A DNA stretch of 10,623 nucleotides from RUG721 sp040307385 (GTDB lineage Bacteria; Actinomycetota; Coriobacteriia; Coriobacteriales; Atopobiaceae), in the NCBI GenBank assembly GCA_040307385.1, contig JAWRJQ010000003.1, positions 1 to 10,623 on the forward strand. Direction: 5' to 3'. The notes beneath the pieces were generated by a model, which was not told where the DNA came from, ran no database searches, and was given only the letters and a program-made list of their open reading frames with translations. The translations under genes were made by a program, and so were the position numbers. The number at the start of each line of letters is the position of its first letter. The first letter of the stretch is position 1. Shown piece by piece: positions 7,322 to 10,623 of the stretch.

Positions 7322-7377
7322 TGAGTCCATTGTTCGAGACCGATGCAGCGCCGAAACCGTCTCGAATAATCGACTCA
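7322..7377. repeat. 56-bp imperfect palindrome upstream of the membrane-anchored protein gene
   Basis: Two 19-base arms, 7322-7340 and 7359-7377, match at 17 of 19 positions. They combine TGAGTC/GACTCA at the ends with TTCGAGAC/GTCTCGAA next to the 18-base loop. It lies 82 bases upstream of the gene starting at 7460. A hairpin of this length is unlikely by chance. No T-run follows, so rho-independent termination is not obvious; candidates are a regulator binding site, an mRNA structure or a mobile-element remnant. Confidence 0.5.
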
Positions 7378-7459
7378 GATGAACCACGAGATCGCACGGC
7401 GAAAGCGCCTGGATTAAGATAGGGATATACGCGCCACGCTGCACCCGTTCGGAGGAACC

Positions 7460-8116
7460 ATGTTCGAGCCCGTGACCTTTGCCGGCATCACCATGCCGCT
7501 CATCAGCTTCATCCTCATCGGATCGGCCATCGCCTTCTTCCTCGTCATGCAGATCGCGCGCGGCATGGTCTTCAACAAGCTGCAGCGCCTCTTCGATCAC
7601 GAGCAGTTCGACGCGTTTCTCGCGGCGGTCGACGAACCTCGTATGCGCTTCTTCATCCCCGCATACAACCGCGAATACCTGCGCCTCAACGGCTATATCG
7701 CCCAGGACGATGCCTCGAAGGCCCGGCAGTCCCTCGACCTGCTCCTTGCCATGAGGGCATCCATTGCACAGCGCGACGACCTGCTGTTCAAGGCCTTCCA
7801 GTTCTACATGCAGCAGGAGAGCTGGGACGACGCCAAGACGATCCTCGACGAGATGAAATCCTACAAGCGCCATGGGAAGCGCACCGCCGAGTGCGAGAAG
7901 GCCTGGGAGATCTTCGGCAACGGCTCCTTCGCCTATATCGATGAGATGGAGGAGGCATTCGACGGGGCATCCTATGCGCTCAAGGTGAGCTACGCCCTCA
8001 TGCTCCACGCCCAATACACCAGCAAGCGCGATGAGGAGGCCGCCAAAGCATGGCGGGACAAGGCCCGCGAACTGCTCGAAAACCCGCCTCGTAAAGGCCC
8101 GGCCGACGCCTCGTAG
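7460..8116 (+). CDS. Membrane-anchored helical (TPR-like) protein of unknown function
   Basis: A 218-residue protein I cannot place in a named family. Residues about 11-34 (ITMPLISFILIGSAIAFFLV) are a strong N-terminal membrane anchor; the rest is hydrophilic and almost wholly alpha-helical. Repeated helix pairs with the pattern of tetratricopeptide-type repeats (FDHEQFDAFLAAVDE, LNGYIAQDDASKARQSLDLLL, FQFYMQQESWDDAKTILDEM, ALMLHAQYTSKRDEEAAKAW) suggest a scaffold for protein contacts on the cytoplasmic side, with an unstructured tail (NPPRKGPADAS). The ATG at 7460 has GGAGG (7451-7455) four bases before it. It runs convergent with the ATPase gene, with seven bases between the two stops. TPR assignment is inference from sequence pattern. 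Confidence 0.8.
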   Translation: MFEPVTFAGITMPLISFILIGSAIAFFLVMQIARGMVFNKLQRLFDHEQFDAFLAAVDEPRMRFFIPAYNREYLRLNGYIAQDDASKARQSLDLLLAMRASIAQRDDLLFKAFQFYMQQESWDDAKTILDEMKSYKRHGKRTAECEKAWEIFGNGSFAYIDEMEEAFDGASYALKVSYALMLHAQYTSKRDEEAAKAWRDKARELLENPPRKGPADAS

Positions 8117-8123
8117 CGCAGCC

Positions 8124-9224
8124 TCAGCCCTCCATCTGTATCTTGACGAATTCTTTGAAGAACGGCAGATCCACGCCCACGGCGCTTCTCCCCCGTGCGC
8201 CGATGATGCCCTGCTCGGTCAGGCGCGACCGGTACTTGGACGCATAGTTGGCCGCCACGCCCATGCGCTCGGCGATATCCTTCATGCTGCTCGGTCCCTC
8301 GTCGGGAAGCATCGCCTCGAGAAAACTGACGTCTTTCGCAGACAGGCCGTTGTACGTGGCAACCAGCACGCTATGCGTGTACTCGTCGCGGGCGAGCAGC
8401 ACCCCGTCGTGCGCATCGCGCAGGGTGATGTTCTTCTCAAACGGGTCGCACGCCCACATCCTGAACCCGATCAGCTGGATGAGGTAAGGATAGCCGAACG
8501 ACGCGGCGGCAGCGTAGTCGAGCGCGTCGGGATCGATGGTGCGCCGGTGATCCTCGATCGTCCGCCTGAGTGCGACCGAGGCCTCCGCCACGGATGCGTT
8601 CTCCAGTTTGATGAACGAGGCGCGCCGCAGAAACGAGATATCCTCATGGCTCAGGAGCTGCGAGACGTCATGGGGCAGGCCGGCCATGAGCAGGGCGACC
8701 TTGCGTCCTTCGCCTATAAAGTGCTGGAACACCGACACGAGCTCGATCATCTCCGCAGTGGCCTTGGCCTCATCGACCGCGATGACCAGCCCAGCATCGT
8801 GCTCGGCAAGCTGATCGAGCAGAAACGTCATGCGCGAGCGCCAGTTGGGCATGTCGGGCTTGGGGTTCTCCCAGCTGACCGAGAACAGCGAGCTTATGCC
8901 CAAGCTGGTGAATCGCGGCGATTCGGCGTCGATGAGATGCTCGGCGGCCGCGAGCGCACGCTGGAGGATGTCGGTGAGCATGCCGGAGATGGCGGATGCT
9001 TTGACGCCGATCCAGCCGTGTTCCCGCGCCATGTCGGTGAGGTAGTAGAGCAGCGCGGTCTTGCCCGTGCCGCGCGGTCCCGAGATGAGGGAGAAGAGCA
9101 AGGGGTTGCTTTCCTCCTCCGCAAACGCGGTGGAGAAGTCGGAGATGAGGCGGTCACGTCCGGCGAAATAGGGCGGCACCTTGCCGAAAATCGGCGTGAA
9201 GGGGTTGAGATATCGTTGCGACAT
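8124..9224 (-). CDS. AAA/STAND-type ATPase with C-terminal winged helix
   Basis: A 366-residue P-loop ATPase. FAGRDRLI (20-27) is the N-terminal box typical of ORC/STAND-type ATPases, Walker A is GPRGTGKT (49-56), and Walker B is LVIAVDEA (146-153, with D151 and E152). The stretch LLMAGLPHDV (179-188) is in the sensor region. Residues about 291-350 look like a winged helix (LSAKDVSFLEAMLPDEG, then a helix-turn-helix around DIAERMGVAANYASKYRSRL). Such proteins act in DNA-associated or signalling roles; the specific role is unknown. The ATG at 9224 has AGGAG in GAGAGGAGAGC about eight bases upstream; the reading frame extends 37 codons further upstream without an SD. murB lies 138 bases upstream on the same strand; a separate promoter is possible near 9275. 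Confidence 0.85.
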   Translation of the reverse strand: MSQRYLNPFTPIFGKVPPYFAGRDRLISDFSTAFAEEESNPLLFSLISGPRGTGKTALLYYLTDMAREHGWIGVKASAISGMLTDILQRALAAAEHLIDAESPRFTSLGISSLFSVSWENPKPDMPNWRSRMTFLLDQLAEHDAGLVIAVDEAKATAEMIELVSVFQHFIGEGRKVALLMAGLPHDVSQLLSHEDISFLRRASFIKLENASVAEASVALRRTIEDHRRTIDPDALDYAAAASFGYPYLIQLIGFRMWACDPFEKNITLRDAHDGVLLARDEYTHSVLVATYNGLSAKDVSFLEAMLPDEGPSSMKDIAERMGVAANYASKYRSRLTEQGIIGARGRSAVGVDLPFFKEFVKIQMEG

Positions 9225-9274
9225 GCTTTGCTCTCCTCTCGGGTGCGGTTGCGGGGCGATAAGGACTATGTTTG

Positions 9275-9280
9275 ATTGTA
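9275..9280 (-). promoter_or_regulatory. Possible -10 box for the AAA ATPase gene
   Basis: On the - strand TACAAT (5 of 6 to the -10 consensus) is centred here and would put a transcript start about 45 bases before the ATPase start at 9224. No convincing -35 box was found at 16-18 bases. The ATPase may also be transcribed by read-through from murB. Confidence 0.3.
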
Positions 9281-9362
9281 GCGCATCAGTTTTGCGTGCT
9301 TTCGCAATGGGCGCGTATGGTAGCCACCTGCGCACAGAGCGATGCCGAACACGGAAGGGCGC

Positions 9363-10286
9363 CTAGCCCAGCATGCGCACCTCGGGCTCGAGGCGCACGC
9401 CGAATCTGTCTTCCACCTCATCCTGCACGTGGGCGATGACCGCGCGCACGTCCGCCGCCGTCGCACCGCCTCTGTTGACCACGAAACCCGCGTGCTTGGT
9501 CGAAACCGCAGCACCGCCTATCTGAAAACCTTTGAGACCCGCATCGGAGATGAGCTTGCCTGCGAAATGGCCTTCGGGACGCTTGAAGGTGGAGCCTGAG
9601 CTCGGCAGCTCCAGCGGCTGCTTCTCCGCACGCCGCACGGTGAAATCGTCCATCTGGGAGCGGATCTCATCGGGATCGCCCTTGTCGAGATCGAACGTGG
9701 CGGAAACCACCACCATACCCTCGTCGGCGATGCGGCTCTTGCGATAGCCGAGGCCGAGCTCCTCAACGCCGAACGTGGCGAGCGTGCCGTCCGCCATGAT
9801 GACGCGCACCGATTTGAGCACATCGGCCATGCAGCCGCCGTAGGCGCCCGCGTTCATGAAGCAGGCGCCGCCCACGGTTCCGGGGATGCCGCACGCGAAC
9901 TCGAGGCCGGATAATCCCAGTTCGCAGGCCATCTCGCTCGCCTCTTTGAGCGTGACGCCCGCCTGGCATGTCATCTCGCGCCCTTCCAGCGTAACCCCCA
10001 CGAGATCGTGGGCGAGGGCGATGACCACGCCGTCGAAGCCCTCATCGGCAACGAGCAGGTTCGATCCCGCGCCGAGCACGAAATGCGGCACGTCCGCCGC
10101 GCGGCATGCCTCGATGCAGTCGCGGATCTCCTGCGGATCGTCGGGAATGACGTAGAATGCGGCAGGGCCGCCGATCTCAAACGTGGTGTGCTTGCTCATG
10201 GGCTCGCCGACAAGAACGCGATCTTCTCCCACCAGCGAACGGAGCTTCCACGCGAGTGCCTGTGTGTCTGAGTCGGAGTCTGTCAT
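9363..10286 (-). CDS. murB: UDP-N-acetylenolpyruvoylglucosamine reductase MurB
   Basis: MurB reduces UDP-GlcNAc-enolpyruvate to UDP-MurNAc with NADPH and FAD in the cytoplasmic stage of peptidoglycan synthesis. The FAD-binding fold shows TTFEIGGPAAFYV (34-46), LGAGSNLLV (71-79) and GIPGTVGGACFMNAGAYGG (133-151). GYRKS (180-184) fits the substrate-binding tyrosine region. S232 in SSGSTFKRPEG matches the catalytic serine and E302 in EPEVRMLG the C-terminal catalytic glutamate. The 307 residues are typical of Gram-positive (type II) MurB. The frame extends upstream to 10361, but MTDSDSD at 10286 is chosen because a promoter lies at 10337-10365 and the family begins there; the SD is weak (GAAGG abutting the ATG, and AAGGGA 12 bases upstream). 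The ATPase gene follows after 138 bases. Confidence 0.92.
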   Translation of the reverse strand: MTDSDSDTQALAWKLRSLVGEDRVLVGEPMSKHTTFEIGGPAAFYVIPDDPQEIRDCIEACRAADVPHFVLGAGSNLLVADEGFDGVVIALAHDLVGVTLEGREMTCQAGVTLKEASEMACELGLSGLEFACGIPGTVGGACFMNAGAYGGCMADVLKSVRVIMADGTLATFGVEELGLGYRKSRIADEGMVVVSATFDLDKGDPDEIRSQMDDFTVRRAEKQPLELPSSGSTFKRPEGHFAGKLISDAGLKGFQIGGAAVSTKHAGFVVNRGGATAADVRAVIAHVQDEVEDRFGVRLEPEVRMLG

Positions 10287-10336
10287 CCTTCGTACACGTC
10301 CCTTCGCGAGGATGGGGGCTGTATGCATGCGGTTCG

Positions 10337-10365
10337 ATTCTAGATGCCCCCGCGCGTGCATGCAA
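10337..10365 (-). promoter_or_regulatory. Likely sigma-70 promoter of murB
   Basis: On the - strand, TTGCAT (10360-10365) and TAGAAT (10337-10342) are separated by exactly 17 bases. The -10 box matches consensus at 5 of 6 and the -35 only at the first three bases. A start near 10330 gives a leader of about 45 bases before the murB ATG at 10286, which supports that start over the longer in-frame one at 10361. Confidence 0.5.
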
Positions 10366-10370
10366 GCTCG

Positions 10371-10401
10371 CCCCCATTCGGGGATACTCCCCCAATGGGG
10401 G
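10371..10401. repeat. Two tandem 13-bp GC palindromes
   Basis: CCCCCATTCGGGG (10371-10383) and CCCCCAATGGGGG (10389-10401) are near-identical inverted repeats set 18 bp apart, between the divergent murB and riboswitch-linked promoters. The second overlaps the position expected for a -35 box of the rightward promoter. Paired sites of this kind suggest a regulator operator; the protein is unknown. Confidence 0.4.
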
Positions 10402-10419
10402 ACGCGCGCGTCAAGGAGT

Positions 10420-10427
10420 GCTATACT
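10420..10427 (+). promoter_or_regulatory. Extended -10 promoter for the riboswitch transcript
   Basis: TGCTATACT includes TATACT (10422-10427), 5 of 6 to the -10 consensus, preceded by TG one base upstream, an extended -10. The expected -35 position (10399-10404, GGGACG) is weak. The implied transcript start is near 10434, a few bases before the riboswitch. Confidence 0.5.
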
Positions 10428-10436
10428 TCTCCTGCA

Positions 10437-10564
10437 GTTTCAGGGCGGGGTGAAATTCCCCACTGGCGGTAACGGGTCCAGGAAACCCGGAGTCCGCGAA
10501 CCGCATGGAGCGGCTGACCTGGTGAAATTCCAGGACCAACGGTTACAGTCCGGATGGAAGAAAC
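10437..10564 (+). ncRNA. FMN riboswitch (RFN element)
   Basis: Highly recognisable RFN element: GGGCGGGGTGAAATTCCCC (10443-10461) continues into ACTGGCGGTAA, then TGACCTGGTGAAATTCCAGG (10515-10534, start approximate) and ACAGTCCGGATGGAAGAAAC at the 3' end. The closing stem P1 pairs GTTTC (10437-10441) with GAAAC (10560-10564). FMN riboswitches bind flavin mononucleotide and lower expression of riboflavin synthesis or transport genes. Here P1 directly abuts the SD GGAGGG (10565-10570) of the next gene with no room for a terminator, so control is probably at translation initiation. Confidence 0.97.
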
Positions 10565-10574
10565 GGAGGGACCC

Positions 10575-10623
10575 ATGTCCGCCTTTTCACCTAACACCGC
10601 CGATGCACATTCGACCTCGTCGA
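10575..10623 (+). CDS. Start of riboflavin-related gene, truncated by the window
   Basis: An open frame begins at ATG 10575, four bases after GGAGGG (10565-10570), and reads MSAFSPNTADAHSTSS before the window ends. Only 16 residues are visible, which is too few to name the product. Because it is directly downstream of an FMN riboswitch, it should be a riboflavin transporter (for example an ECF-type RibU) or a riboflavin synthesis gene. Confidence 0.7.
   Translation, partial: MSAFSPNTADAHSTSS

Larger units (their letters stand above)
6758..7459. other. 700-base gene-poor junction with several inverted repeats
   Basis: No convincing coding region: open frames here on both strands (for example 6844-7314 on the - strand) have low-complexity, cysteine- and arginine-rich translations with no family resemblance, and no good SD. 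No terminator with a hairpin and U-tract was found after yhfW. The stretch holds a C9 tract (6859-6867), an element with terminal inverted repeats (6894-7047), a GC hairpin (7173-7201) and a long palindrome (7322-7377), which are listed separately. It separates the accessory yhf operon from the core-type genes and may record past insertions. Confidence 0.7.

Noticed and set aside
7103..8014. 303-codon open frame on the - strand opposite the helical membrane protein
   Set aside because: It is antisense to a gene with a good SD and membrane segment, and has no homology that I recognise.
8031..9275. 414-codon open frame on the + strand opposite the AAA ATPase
   Set aside because: It is antisense to an ATPase with clear Walker motifs and lacks an SD. 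The translation is Arg/Ala/Gly-rich with no recognisable domain.
10428..10570. TCTCC (10428-10432) pairing with the SD GGAGG as an anti-SD sequestering helix
   Set aside because: With the -10 box at 10422-10427 the transcript should start near 10434, so this segment would not be in the RNA.
1..10623. CRISPR array, tRNA genes, or phage and toxin-antitoxin genes
   Set aside because: No regularly spaced identical repeats, no cloverleaf-like segment with a TTCGAATC-type T arm, and no such protein families were seen.

Overview
The window reads as bacterial chromosome with moderately high GC, short gene gaps, SD-led starts and Gram-positive-type MurB. I would guess a high-GC Gram-positive such as a gut Coriobacteriia (Collinsella-like), but that is inference from sequence style; no rRNA or other phylogenetic marker is present.

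Region 1 (1-6757, + strand) is one compact seven-gene operon that I recognise as a version of the orphan Escherichia coli yhf operon. The order is yhfZ (regulator), yhfY (PRD domain protein), yhfT (polytopic membrane protein), yhfU (small conserved protein), yhfS (PLP aminotransferase-fold enzyme), yhfX (alanine-racemase-fold PLP enzyme) and yhfW (phosphopentomutase-like metalloenzyme). Genes are separated by -4 to about 100 bases, and several pairs overlap or nearly touch. The E. coli operon also holds php (yhfV, phosphotriesterase-like) and has a different order; php is absent here. The substrate is not established as far as I know. The gene set suggests uptake of a small, probably phosphorylated and amino-group-bearing compound (YhfT, perhaps with YhfU), its processing by two PLP enzymes and a phosphomutase-like enzyme, and control by YhfZ and the PRD protein.

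Region 2 (6758-7459) is a 700-base stretch without a convincing gene. It contains a 154-bp element bounded by 24-bp inverted repeats (6894-7047), a G+C-rich hairpin (7173-7201), a 56-bp long palindrome (7322-7377) and a C9 tract. It looks like an insertion-prone or regulatory junction between the accessory operon and the core genome.

Region 3 (7460-10286) has a + strand gene for a membrane-anchored helical protein of unknown function. It converges, with only seven bases between stop codons, on a - strand AAA-type ATPase with a C-terminal winged helix, and murB lies upstream of that ATPase on the same strand.

Region 4 (10287-10623) is a divergent control region: a murB promoter, two tandem 13-bp GC palindromes, an extended -10 promoter, an FMN riboswitch (10437-10564) and the first codons of the riboflavin-related gene it controls, cut by the window edge.
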